In this document: in pieces, positions 13,001-28,000 of the stretch | How positions within the stretch are numbered: position 1 is the stretch's first letter | How the letters are laid out: each line of letters begins with the position of its first letter | NCBI RefSeq assembly: GCF_041381155.1 | Contig: NC_091142.1 | Span: 40,163,604-40,227,603 of the forward strand | Direction of reading: 5' to 3' | Length of the DNA stretch: 64,000 bases | Source: Argopecten irradians | Taxonomy: Eukaryota > Mollusca > Bivalvia > Pectinida > Pectinidae | Position numbers and translations under genes: made by a program | Notes under the pieces: generated by a model | What the model was told of the DNA's origin: nothing | The model's database searches: none | Seen by the model: only the letters and a program-made list of their open reading frames with translations

Positions 13001-16000
13001 CGTTATTTTGTGAGCACAATTCACATTGTTTTCAAGCATGACGTTACACTCTAAACACACGACTAACTCTGTAATATATATTATGCAAATACAGAATATA
13101 TGAGTATTCTGTATTTGCATATTACAGAGTTACTTGCCCTTGCGGTTAGGTATTGACTGTGACTTCATGTGTTTGCGAGCGTAACGTCATACTTTTTGGC
13201 AAAAACGACGTGAATTGCGCTCACAAAATAATGACGTAACAATTGATACCTATCTGCAAGGGGACTAACTCTGTATTATGCAAATACAGCATATCTGAGT
13301 ATTCCTCCCCTCATTCATGTGCTGTTGTAAACGCCCTTCTCCTTCTCCATGAAGTGTAATGATGTCTATCCTTGTCCCCGTTCCACCATGTTTTGATATG
13401 CGATGGCAGGGCCATAATTAAATGCAGGGTGTTTAGTTTTTTTCTCTTTAATACCAGCACATGTACAGTAATTTTATCACATGGTATGCAATTTATTTTA
13501 TATTTTCTAAAACAGCAGAGTATTTTAAGTACTCAGTCTAAAGAGATCAACTGAGTGTGAGACTGTATGCATAAGAAACTTCATAGCAATGTCACCATGT
13601 TCTTTTATCGACAAAATCTACCGTGGTGTCCCTGGGGGTTTTAACAAATATTTTCACATGACCATTTATAAATCTGATTTACTGGTCTGAAAATGCCCTA
13701 TCGACCCTGATACCATTTTTCAGATAAGGACGAACTTTGTCCCATCATAACTGTATGATGTAACAGTGACACTTTATCTGATAACAACCACAAAATCAGA
13801 ATTTCTCCTGTAGACCCAATCCAATGTACACCATTCACTCCCAAATGACACACATCATACCTATCAAGGAACCTTTAGTGCTTACCGCCTAAAACTCTTT
13901 TATAGTTTTCACATTCTTTATTTTTTTAATCAAACAATTTTCACACCAAGGTTTGAAATCATTACCTTTATACCCAAAATGTGAATTCAGGCTGTGCATA
14001 ATCATAATACAGTGCTCATATTTTTGGTCTGCGTTTAAGTCAAGTTAGGTGAATTTCAGACCTCTAAAAGGGAAAAGGGCTGTGGATATATGGACAGGGC
14101 ATAAATACTGTACTTGGGCTCTAACGAGCCTGCAGGTCAAGCTGATTTTCTTCCAAAGAGGATTAAATATAGAGAATAAGGTAGTTTTTTGGATACATAA
14201 ATGTGCCATGTATAAAATGTAACAGTTATTATCTCAGGTATGTATTGGGAGAACTGAGTACATATTTTATTGTATATATATATATTAATCATCTTATTAT
14301 CGTTAGTGATAATTAAATGTATTGGGTACATTTAAATCTAATGTGTTTTAAATGGTCATACCTAGGAGTAATTACACCTATCTCTATCAGCATATCAACA
14401 GACTAGTACATATTTCTCTTATCTATCTGCTGGCGGATACAAAAAGAACATGTACCAGTACTCGACAGGGACATACATTTGTAACATATACAAGAAATTG
14501 CAAAAGTAATAAAACAAATTAAGACAAAATTGCTGAAGGCCACAAAGTCATATATTTTGTTTTTGAACAGGTGAAATATTTTAGATTAAAAAGTGCATAT
14601 ATATATGTTTGCACTTAAAAGGTTTTACTTCTGGTAAAAATCAAAGCTAATACCTGGTATGTTTAATCATGAACCACATAGATCATATCCACATCAGAAA
14701 TAATCTTAGTTAAATCAAGATAAGCACACGTTAATTACGATATACCGTTATGATATGAAACATCAACATTTTATGTATTGTTCTCTTACAAACAAGCATA
14801 AGATTTTTTTATCATATTTAGGGATATTTTTGGTGTTAAAAGTTACACGATATAAAGTGAATGTATGTACTATGCATTGATATAATTTTCTGTAGGTAAA
14901 ATTTTGATCAGACCCTGCCTTCGACAATATTCTGTCTATGCATAATACGGAGTTATCCACCCTTGTGGGTATATGGTATTGATTGTGATGTCATGTGTTT
15001 TCAAAGGTATTTTCATACGAGAAAACGACGTGAATTGCACCCACAAAATAATGACGCCACAAGGGAAATAACTCTGTAATATGCAAAGACCAAATACAGA
15101 AGTTTGAATCAGACAGGAAGTCTATTAAATGGTGACCATGGTCATTAACTATATAGTACATGTATCCAATATCTGTCTGTTTATAATATCCTTATATGAC
15201 CAGCTAAGACACTGATCATAAATACATAGGATGTCATCTATATACATGTAGCATACTGGTACAATTGTATATTCTTTAACAGAGTCACACTGAAGCTTGT
15301 ACAAGAATACAGGTATATGTGAACCCTTAATAGTAAGTAAAGCGGCTAACTCAGGTTTAAATGTCTATTGTGTGATATTTGTATACGTCTAGCACACCGA
15401 TTTATACTGTATCAATAATCTGGCTCACAGAAACTCTTTGAAGTGGACTGTAACTTGTACATATTTTTTTCGGTAGAGATAAGAGCACTTAAGATTTCTA
15501 GTTAAAAAGGTGTTGATATGTGTTATTGGTTCACTACTCTGTCTGTAATTATACCAGTTGTATATCTGTACCTTCTGGTGTTTTAACTTAGGTAATACGA
15601 TACCTCATAATTATATTTGTTTTAAAGGTTTTAAATGTCTTACATTATAATTTTAAGTACACTAAAACTATATATATATATACATGTTAACTAGTACAGC
15701 TTTGACAATTAAAAAAAATCAATTACCATAGCATACTTTACTATTTACAGTTATGGATCTGTTGTGATTTAAGTTGTTAACAGCTTATTTTTGGACTGAA
15801 AATGAAATTTATCTTTGTTCTTATGAGAATTAACAAGACCTGAGCAAGAAGACATGTGATTTTGTTATAAAGTTGAACAGCTCCTGCTATTCTTTTCCCC
15901 TTAGTAGATTTACCAGAGATCCCAGAGGGATCTTGGCCCCACCAAAGAATAACCTATGTCAGACAATGAAAAGAGGGATCTTTCCTCTGCTTTTTAAACT

Positions 16001-19000
16001 GTAACTACCAAAACGGTGGCCTGTTGACCATCTTGATGATCAATTGGTCCCAAAATGCAATATACACATGTACAACATGGGCCCAAGGGGAACCTACATA
16101 TGAAATTTTAGACATTTTCCTTCGGTACTTTCTGAGAAATAGCAATTACAAACTTCAACTATCAAAATCCAAGCTAGCTGCCTGGTGGCCATCTTGTTAA
16201 CTGATTGGTCCCAAAATGCAATATGCAAAACTTAAGGGTCCTAGGACCTACATATGAAATTTGAGACTGGTTCCTGCAGTACTTTCTGAGAAATAGCGAT
16301 AACCAACTATAACTCTCAAAATCCAAGATAGCTGCCTGTTGGCCATCTTGTTGACCGTTTGGTGCGTAATTATTCATTTGCCCAATTTCATGCACCCTTC
16401 TGGAGCCCCACTGAGACCTTTGAAAACTAAATACTAGTTTTTTGAAAAGGAGATGTTCATCCCTATATAGCATGTCAATATTGATTTGGTCATTGCATTA
16501 GTGACGTCACAAATCACCTTTGAACATGCCAATATAAGTCAAAAATTGAGGTCTGAGATCCGAATTTTAGTGTGTGCCCGGAAACCTGTCGTTGTGAGCT
16601 TAATTATCAAGATACAGACATGCAGATGGTCTAAAACGATAGAAGAGATATTAAAGTAAGAGAAAATAGAGAGAAAGGGAAAAGAATGGGGAAAATAGCA
16701 CCAATTTCAAAAAAAAAAAAAAAAAAAAAAAAAGCAAGTCCCATGTGCAGGTTTCTGCCTCCCATGACCCGTGCGTTGTGACTTTTAGGGGACTTCCAGT
16801 GACTGTTTTTGCTTGTTTGTAGTGTGTACTGTTTGTTACCATCATGAAAATGGCATCAAACCGAAATCTAGATGCAATCTGCTTTCATAGATGGCATTTG
16901 TTATAACCTACTATCAAAATTGAGTCAAGTTCGAATCCTGCCGGCCGTCGAAAGGATATGAAATTTGAGACTGGTTCCTGCAGTACTTTCTGAGAAATAG
17001 CGATAACCAACTATAACTCTCAAAATCCAAGATAGCTGCCTGTTGGCCACCTTGTTGACTGATTGGTCCCAAAAAGCAATATGCAAAACTAGCGTCCTAG
17101 CTAGGACCTACATGAAATTTGAGACTGGTTCCTGCAGTACTTTCTGAGAAACAGCGATAACCAACTTTAACTCTCAAAATCCAAGATGGCCATCTTGTTT
17201 GCTGATCGGTCCCAAAATGCAATATGCACAACTAGGGTCCTAGGACCTACAGATGACATGAAATTTGAGAAAGATCCCTGCAGTACTTTGTGAGAAATAG
17301 AGATAACAAGAATTTAGAAAGAACAAGCTGTATTTACTGATTGTGGTATGTGATACACCACCTCACTCAGGTGGTACATGAAATATCAAGTTTTAGTACC
17401 TTTACTAACAGGAGATAGCGTTACACAGTTTTTCTTAACAGCTTGAATTGGCAAAGGACTTCTCTCAAAATAGGTCACAGTAACCTGGTTTTGTTTGGTA
17501 CACTTCACACCATCTCACGTGGATTGACCTATATACTTAAGTAAGAAGCTCCAGTGCCTTATAATATACATTGTAGTAGTTAGAGCCTGGAACAATTTTG
17601 TCTTAAATGGAAATTGGAGGTCAAAATAAGGTGATAGTGACCTGGTTTTTCCACATACTTAATCACCTAGACGGTTCTATATACCAAGTATGAAGTTCTA
17701 TTGTCTTTAGTATATAAGATAGGGCCTGAACAACTTTTTTTTCATTACTAAATTGAGGTCAAAGGTCAATACAGACCTCATAATTAGCTGGTTTTGGTTT
17801 GGAATATACATCTCACCCAGGAAGGTTGCAAAGTATAACATGTCTCCTTTCAATTTAAGATAAAGATTCAAACAATTATCTAATAACCATGATCTTACAG
17901 CATGAATACCTATTGTATAAGTGACTTTGTTTTATCTACAGTTACATCTGTGTATGACATTAGCTCCTTACCTATTGTATAAGTGACTTTGTTTTATCTA
18001 CAGTTACATCTGTGTATGACATTAGCTCCTTACCTATTGTATAAGTGACTTTGTTTTATCTACAGTTACATCTGTGTATGACATTAGCTCCTTACCTATT
18101 GTATAAGTGACTTTGTTTTATCTACAGTTACATCTGTGTATGACATTAGCTCCTTACCTATTGTATAAGTGACTTTGTTTTATCTACAGTTACATCTGTG
18201 TATGACATTAGCTCCTTACCTATTGTATAAGTGACTTTGTTTTATCTACAGTTACATCTGTGTATGACATTAGCTCCTTACCTATTGTATAAGTGACTTT
18301 GTTTTATCTACAGTTACATCTGTGTATGACATTAGCTCCTTACCTATTGTATAAGTGACTTTGTTTTATCTACCGTTACATCTGTGTATGACATTAGCTC
18401 CTTACCTATTGTATAAGTGACTTTGTTTTATCTACAGTTACATCTGTGTATGACATTAGCTCCTTACCTATTGTATAAGTGACTTTGTTTTTATCTACCG
18501 TTACATCTGTGTATGACATTAGCTCCTTACCTATTGTATAAGTGACTTTGTTTTATCTACAGTTACATCTGTGTACTATGACTTCATTAGCTCCTTACCT
18601 ATTGTATAAGTGACTTTGTTTTATCTACAGTTACATCTGTGTATGACATTAGCTCCTTACCTATTGTATAAGTGACTTTGTTTTATCTACTGTTACATCT
18701 GTGTATGACATTAGCTCCTTACCTATTGTATAAGTGACTTTGTTTTTATCTACAGTTACATCTGTGTATGACATTAGCTCCTTACCTATTGTATAAGTGA
18801 CTTTGTTTTATCTACTGTTACATCTGTGTATGACATTAGCTCCTTACCTATTGTATAAGTGACTTTGTTTTATCTACAGTTACATCTGTGTATGACATTA
18901 GCTCCTTACCTATTGTATAAGTGACTTTGTTTTATCTACAGTTACATCTGTGTATGACATTAGCTCCTTACCTATTGTATAAGTGACTTTGTTTTATCTA

Positions 19001-22000
19001 CAGTTACATCTGTGTATGACATTAGCTCCTTACCTATTGTATAAGTGACTTTGTTTTATCTACTGTTACATCTGTGTATGACATTAGCTCCTTACCTATT
19101 GTATAAGTGACTTTGTTTTATCTACAGTTACATCTGTGTATGACATTAGCTCCTTACCTATTGTATAAGTGACTTTGTTTTATCTACAGTTACATCTGTG
19201 TATGACATTAGCTCCTTACCTATTGTATAAGTGACTTTGTTTTATCTACAGTTACATCTGTGTATGACATTAGCTCCTTACCTATTGTATAAGTGACTTT
19301 GTTTTATCTACAGTTACATCTGTGTATGACATTAGCTCCTTACCTATTGTATAAGTGACTTTGTTTTATCTACAGTTACATCTGTGTATGACATTAGCTC
19401 CTTACCTATTGTATAAGTGACTTTGTTTTTATCTACAGTTACATCTGTGTATGACATTAGCTCCTTACCTATTGTATAAGTGACTTTGTTTTATCTACAG
19501 TTACATCTGTGTATGACATTAGCTCCTTACCTATTGTATAAGTGACTTTGTTTTATCTACAGTTACATCTGTGTATGACATTAGCTCCTTACCTATTGTA
19601 TAAGTGACTTTGTTTTATCTACAGTTACATCTGTGTATGACATTAGCTCCTTACCTATTGTATAAGTGACTTTGTTTTATCTACGTTACATCTGTGTATG
19701 ACATTAGCTCCTTACCTATTGTATAAGTGACTTTGTTTTATCTACAGTTACATCTGTGTATGACATTAGCTCCTTACCTATTGTATAAGTGACTTTGTTT
19801 TATCTACAGTTACATCTGTGTATGACATTAGCTCCTTACCTATTGTATAAGTGACTTTGTTTTATCTACAGTTACATCTGTGTATGACATTAGCTCCTTA
19901 CCTATTGTATAAGTGACTTTGTTTTATCTACAGTTACATCTGTGTATGACATTAGCTCCTTACCTATTGTATAAGTGACTTTGTTTTATCTACAGTTACA
20001 TCTGTGTATGACATTAGCTCCTTACCTATTGTATAAGTGACTTTGTTTTATCTACAGTTACATCTGTGTATGACATTAGCTCCTTACCTATTGTATAAGT
20101 GACTTTGTTTTATCTACAGTTACATCTGTGTATGACATTAGCTCCTTACCTATTGTATAAGTGACTTTGTTTTATCTACAGTTACATCTGTGTATGACAT
20201 TAGCTCCTTACCTATTGTATAAGTGACTTTGTTTTATCTACAGTTACATCTGTGTATGACATTAGCTCCTTACCTATTGTATAAGTGACTTTGTTTTATC
20301 TACAGTTACATCTGTGTATGACATTAGCTCCTTACCTATTGTATAAGTGACTTTGTTTTATCTACAGTTACATCTGTGTATGACATTAGCTCCTTACCTA
20401 TTGTATAAGTGACTTTGTTTTATCTACAGTTACATCTGTGTATGACATTAGCTCCTTACCTATTGTATAAGTGACTTTGTTTTATCTACAGTTACATCTG
20501 TGTATGACATTAGCTCCTTACCTATTGTATAAGTGACTTTGTTTTATCTACAGTTACATCTGTGTATGACATTAGCTCCTTCTATTTATTGTATAAGTGA
20601 CTTTGTTTTATCTACAGTTACATCTGTGTATGACATTAGCTCCTTACCTATTGTATAAGTGACTTTGTTTTATCTACAGTTACATCTGTGTATGACATTA
20701 GCTCCTTACCTATTGTATAAGTGACTTTGTTTTATCTACAGTTACATCTGTGTATGACATTAGCTCCTTACCTATTGTATAAGTGACTTTGTTTTATCTA
20801 CAGTTACATCTGTGTATGACATTAGCTCCTTACCTATTGTATAAGTGACTTTGTTTTTATCTACCGTTACATCTGTGTATGACATTAGCTCCTTACCTAT
20901 TGTATAAGTGACTTTGTTTTTATCTACAGTTACATCTGTGTATGACATTAGCTCCTTACCTATTGTATAAGTGACTTTGTTTTATCTACAGTTACATCTG
21001 TGTATGACATTAGCTCCTTACCTATTGTATAAGTGACTTTGTTTTATCTACAGTTACATCTGTGTATGACATTAGCTCCTTACCTATTGTATAAGTGACT
21101 TTGTTTTATCTACAGTTACATCTGTGTATGACATTAGCTCCTTACCTATTGTATAAGTGACTTTGTTTTATCTACAGTTACATCTGTGTATGACATTAGC
21201 TCCTTACCTATTGTATAAGTGACTTTGTTTTATCTACAGTTACATCTGTGTATGACATTAGCTCCTTACCTATTGTATAAGTGACTTTGTTTTATCTACT
21301 GTTACATCTGTGTATGACATTAGCTCCTTACCTATTGTATAAGTGACTTTGTTTTATCTACAGTTACATCTGTGTATGACATTAGCTCCTTACCTATTGT
21401 ATAAGTGACTTTGTTTTATTTCTACAGTTACATCTGTGTATGACATTAGCTCCTTACCTATTGTATAAGTGACTTTGTTTTATCTACAGTTACATCTGTG
21501 TATGACATTAGCTCCTTACCTATTGTATAAGTGACTTTGTTTTATCTACAGTTACATCTGTGTATGACATTAGCTCCTTACCTATTGTATAAGTGACTTT
21601 GTTTTATCTACAGTTACATCTGTGTATGACATTAGCTCCTTACCTATTGTATAAGTGACTTTGTTTTATCTACAGTTACATCTGTGTATGACATTAGCTC
21701 CTTACCTATTGTATAAGTGACTTTGTTTTATCTACCGTTACATCTGTGTATGACATTAGCTCCTTACCTATTGTATAAGTGACTTTGTTTTATCTACAGT
21801 TACATCTGTGTATGACATTAGCTCCTTACCTATTGTATAAGTGACTTTGTTTTATCTACAGTTACATCTGTGTATGACATTAGCTCCTTACCTATTGTAT
21901 AAGTGACTTTGTTTTATCTACAGTTACATCTGTGTATGACATTAGCTCCTTACCTATTGTATAAGTGACTTTGTTTTATCTACAGTTACATCTGTGTATG

Positions 22001-25000
22001 ACATTAGCTCCTTACCTATTGTATAAGTGACTTTGTTTTTATCTACCGTTACATCTGTGTATGACATTAGCTCCTTACCTATTGTATAAGTGACTTTGTT
22101 TTATCTACAGTTACATCTGTGTATGACATTAGCTCCTTACCTATTGTATAAGTGACTTTGTTTTATCTACAGTTACATCTGTGTATGACATTAGCTCCTT
22201 ACCTATTGTATAAGTGACTTTGTTTTTATCTACCGTTACATCTGTGTATGACATTAGCTCCTTACCTATTGTATAAGTGACTTTGTTTTATCTACAGTTA
22301 CATCTGTGTATGACATTAGCTCCTTACCTATTGTATAAGTGACTTTTTTTTTGACTATCTACAGTTACATCTGTGTATGACATTAGCTCCTTACCTATTG
22401 TATAAGTGACTTGTTTATGTTACATCTGTGTATGACATTAGCTCCTTACCTATTGTATAAGTGACTTTGTTTTATCTACAGTTACATCTGTGTATGACAT
22501 TAGCTCCTTACCTATTGTATAAGTGACTTTGTTTTATCTACCGTTACATCTGTGTATGACATTAGCTCCTTACCTATTGTATAAGTGACTTTGTTTTATC
22601 TACAGTTACATCTGTGTATGACATTAGCTCCTTACCTATTGTATAAGTGACTTTGTTTTATCTACAGTTACATCTGTGTATGACATTAGCTCCTTACCTA
22701 TTGTATAAGTGACTTTGTTTTTATCTACAGTTACATCTGTGTATGACATTAGCTCCTTACCTATTGTATAAGTGACTTTGTTTTATCTACAGTTACATCT
22801 GTGTATGACATTAGCTCCTTACCTATTGTATAAGTGACTTTGTTTTTATCTACCGTTACATCTGTGTATGACATTAGCTCCTTACCTATTGTATAAGTGA
22901 CTTTGTTTTTATCTACCGTTACATCTGTGTATGACATTAGCTCCTTACCTATTGTATAAGTGACTTTGTTTTATCTACAGTTACATCTGTGTATGACATT
23001 AGCTCCTTACCTATTGTATAAGTGACTTTGTTTTATCTACAGTTACATCTGTGTATGACATTAGCTCCTTACCTATTGTATAAGTGACTTTGTTTTATCT
23101 ACAGTTACATCTGTGTATGACATTAGCTCCTTACCTATTGTATAAGTGACTTTGTTTTATCTACAGTTACATCTGTGTATGACATTAGCTCCTTACCTAT
23201 TGTATAAGTGACTTTGTTTTATCTACAGTTACATCTGTGTATGACATTAGCTCCTTACCTATTGTATAAGTGACTTTGTTTTATCTACAGTTACATCTGT
23301 GTATGACATTAGCTCCTTACCTATTGTATAAGTGACTTTGTTTTATCTACAGTTACATCTGTGTATGACATTAGCTCCTTACCTATTGTATAAGTGACTT
23401 TGTTTTATCTACTGTTACATCTGTGTATGACATTAGCTCCTTACCTATTGTATAAGTGACTTTGTTTTATCTACAGTTACATCTGTGTATGACATTAGCT
23501 CCTTACCTATTGTATAAGTGACTTTGTTTTATCTACAGTTACATCTGTGTATGACATTAGCTCCTTACCTATTGTATATATCTGTATATGACATTAGCTC
23601 CTTCACACCCCATATAAGTGGTTTCCATTGATAAAGATAGAAGGGGATCCAAACAGGGTAAAACACCAATAAAAGACCAAATTATTATACCTCTAAAGAT
23701 AATTTGAACTCGTCTAATTTGAAAGTGGAACAGTTCATTATGAATTTTCAGAATTAATTTTTTATTAATTTAGATATGCTAACATCCATGTTTCCTTTAC
23801 TGCCCTGAAATGCTTATAAAGGTAAATAGTCGTTCTAATTGTATGATCCTCAAGATACTGAGAAAATACTTCAGGCTCAGGTAGCTAAATAACTAATTAT
23901 AAGAAGCCACTAAAAATGGAGATCAAGACATTTTATATATGCAATGCTTATCAAACAAAATGATTGTTTAATTATTTTATCATACAATGTAAATAAAACA
24001 AAGCCAATGTTTAATATATAAAGCAGTTGAACGTTACCTGGTAAGGTGTGGTTTTGTTAAATATCATCAATATCACACACACTCCATCCCCTTGCTCCCC
24101 CTCCTAGTCCCCCCTTGTAAGGCCACCACCCGTAGTCCATCAGAACTGGTGTAGTGTATCGTAATCGATCAGCTGATAGGCCATGATTTGGCCACAGGAC
24201 TCTACATACCTATACCCAACACTTATCATACTGACAAAGACAGACAAAGAAGTGACTTTTGTAGATCATAACTCATTAAAGGTATTGGAATGCTCTGATT
24301 GGTGTGAAGGCTATCTCTGTAGGACTCATAGAGATAAGTCTGTCTATAAATTATAATCCTGAACATTTATTAATACCCAAGTCTATAAGGTGACTAATGG
24401 ATATTAACTCATAGACAATACTAAATCTGTGTTATATATGTACTACCTTTGTAACCTGTACTACCTGTACTTCAGGTACCAGGTAAATGTGTGATATAAA
24501 AAGCCATTAATACAATGACATTTTGTCACTTACAAATAAAACAAAACATGGTGATAAGCAATACATACTATAAACATGTGGGTTTTTTAAAAAAATTTTC
24601 TCTATTAACAGCAAGGGTTATTTAACAACATACTTTCAAAAGTTGCCGTTTCCATGTTTTTATATGGCACAACCGGACAACTGTGACCAGTTACAAGAAC
24701 AAGACGTACCTCAATTAGCGGTAATCAGATTCACTTATAAATGGTGCCTAAGGAAAGGTAACTGGTTTGGGAGATGAAGGAAAACCAGAGTACCCAGAGG
24801 AAAACCATCAACCAATGGTCAGTGTCTAGCATTACTTCCCCTGATGGATTTCAAATGCGACCCAGATGTAGGGGGCTTGTGGTAATATGGTAGGAAACTT
24901 AACCATTCAGCACCGTGTGGCACCAAACTTGAATTGATTGTAAATACTTACAATATTAGTATAAGATTGATTCTGAATTAACAATTTCAGTAATGAATTT

Positions 25001-28000
25001 AGTGTGACGATTCTGTCAATGCAATGCCAATGTCACGTGAACCTGTCAGAAACTCAATGTATTTTGTATGTTGATTATACCAAGGTGACTTTTTATATAT
25101 GTTTGGTATGGCAATATCAATAAGGTTCAAATGTCAGCTTGTATTGTACATGTCAGTATCCAATATTCACATCACAATCACAAACTTTAGATGCAAGTAA
25201 ATATAATGTGCAAAAATGACTACTTTTCAAATTTTGGTAAACACTTAATACTATAAGAATTTAGTGTAAAAGAGATCGGGCATCAAAAGCTGCTTTGTTC
25301 AAGATAAAGCGTACTTTATGCTAACTATACTGAAAAGACTACAGTTCATATAATGCACAAATATATTTTGTATTATTACATATATCTCAAATGAAAAGAA
25401 ACCAATTCAGGCACACAATGATATAAATAGTCCACAAGATTTCTCATTTATAAGTTTATTCACAGACCGCAGGAATATGAAATAAGGAAAAAAATTATAT
25501 TTGGTTGATGCCATCTCCCCTACCATATTGGTGTGTAAATCGTTTCTATACCTCGCGTCAATCCATCAATCCAAGTGAAACTTGCTTTGAATGTAAACTA
25601 ATATATAGATTCCTTCTCAATCAGCTGTAACCAGAATTTTATTTGGTATTTAAAAATCTTCAATAGGATCGGGTTTATGTGGAAACTGCTAAATTCTTGC
25701 CACCTGCATACTAATTAATGGCTGTAGACGTGTTCTGAATGTTATATTTCATATTTAAATCAGATTTGAATATTTGACCATTGTCACAGAGACCTACTTT
25801 GGATCAAGTGACTGTAATATTGATGTATTCATAAAGAAATTGGTTTGTACTACAATTTGTCTCCCAATGACTTTCTTTTTGCAGCTATATTCCATCACGA
25901 TAAATTTAAATATATATCACATTATGTGTTTATAATTAATAAATTGTCAATTCTGGGGTCTGGTATTACATATATCAAATTATTGTGTTTTTTATTTATG
26001 AATAATTCTTACTGTCGATAATCTTAATGTCTTCTTTCACACAAAAACCTTTTTCCACTGTAAATATTCATGATTTATTGTTTAATGACTCTGAAAGCAT
26101 TATTTGATAACAGAAAGATCTAGCATATTGAAATTTAAAGATCAATATTCTATATAAGCTATCAGTAAGGATTACATGTATATTTCCATCTATGTAGGTG
26201 CAGGACACAGATTTAACAGTTAATTTCTGACATATCTCATAATACCAAGGTAACCACAACTTAGTGTAATGTTCCAAACCAAGTAGTACATACATGAGAT
26301 TTTCACCTTTAGAACACCTTGAGACCAATTACATGTATTACTAACGATTAGTTTTCTGAATTCTAACTTGTCATCAATCCGTCAGCTGTCCTACAGTGCA
26401 TACTCCTCACACAGAAATCAGCAAGCCTTGAGAACCAATGGTTATAATGACCGCGATGACCACGGTCAACTCTGGTTATCCATTGTTACCTACATCACAA
26501 CCAATTCCACTATGGTCTAGGTGACTAACTACGGTGTTCCATAAAATACATAATATATATAAAAAAAAAACATGGTTAACCATATATGCCATGCTTACAG
26601 CCCTGCTCAAGACAACCATGAGCAACTATAAGAATTGGCTTGTAGGGACCAGCAAGTTTTCAACCATGGGCAACTATATATAGATTGGCTTGTATGAGCC
26701 AAAACCCAAGAAAAATGTTCAACCAAGGGCAAATCTATATGGATTGGCTTGTTTGGACCATAAACCAGCAAATGTTCAACCATGGACAACTATATATTGA
26801 TTGGCTTGTAGAGACCATAAACCAGCAATTGTTCAACCAAGGGCAACTCTATATAGTTTGGCTTGTAAGGAACCATAAACCTGCAAGTGTTCAACCATGG
26901 ACGACTATATATTGATTGGCTTGTAGAGACCATAAACCAGCAATTGTTCAACCAAGGGCAACTCTATATAGTTTGGCTTGTAAGGAACCATAAACCTGCA
27001 AGTGTTCAAACATGGACGACTATATAGTGATTGGCTTGTAGAGACCATAAACCAGCAATTGTTCAACCAAGGGCAACTCTATATAGTTTGGCTTGTAAGG
27101 AACCATAAACCTGCAAGTGTTCAACCATGGGCAACTTTGCGTCACTTTGGCTTGTAGGAACTAACATAGATCTATGTTAGGAAACTATTCACCATGGGTA
27201 TCTATGGTTTGTAATGTTGGATCCATATTTAGAAATCAACAAGTGTTCAACCATGGGTAAATACATGTATGTCAGGCTTGTAGTGGCTATCATAGTCATC
27301 CATCAATGTGTTTTGTGGAAGCAACTAAACAAGATCTAGGTACAAAATCAAAACATCATTTACTAAAGTACATGAATGTATGCTTTAAACTACAATGCAT
27401 ACTGATGAAATGTCAAGAATTTTAAGTTGACAATGTTTGTATAGAATCTGTGTACCTATTAGCCATATTTATATAGCACCTATGTGTAGAATATCAGCTG
27501 TATATAACGTAAGACAACTTAAAAGGTTGGAGTGGCCACCTGCATAACAATATACTTATATATCTACAGAATACACACCCATTCAGTATAGTAATGAATA
27601 TTCCTTCTTGTTGTGAAAGACAATACTAAAGCAGACAATAGTCCTACTAACTATATGGTAGGGTGAGGTCAAGGTTCAAATTGAATTGTACATGTGAATA
27701 CCATCAAGCACACTTAGGTTTAACAACTTCTATATCGGAACAACTTAATACACGAGGAAAACAATCGTGATTAGCACATTGATGTCAATTTATATCTAAA
27801 ATATCAATGTTTAAAAAACTAAATAACTCTTGAGTCAAAACAATGATTCATTGTGTTTCAGGAAGGCCTATGATATGAAATATTTGAAAAAAGAAAACTT
27901 TGATTTAGAATTTCTCTAAACTAACAATTCTTGTACTTCTGTTTTTTCAGCCATATTAAGTACCACTGACTTGTCATTAAAATGTTAAAATATAACGGAC

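Noticed and set aside
16920..16950. tRNA gene suggested by a B-box-like GTTCGAATCC
   Set aside because: No A box or acceptor-stem pairing found at the right distance; at most a SINE fragment.
17909..23614. CRISPR-like array
   Set aside because: Units are contiguous tandem copies with no unique spacers, in an animal intron; the same applies to the 28-, 32-, 40- and 44-bp arrays.
26685..26915. ORFs on both strands with repeated IDWLV-like peptides
   Set aside because: They are read-through of the 57/58-bp tandem repeat.
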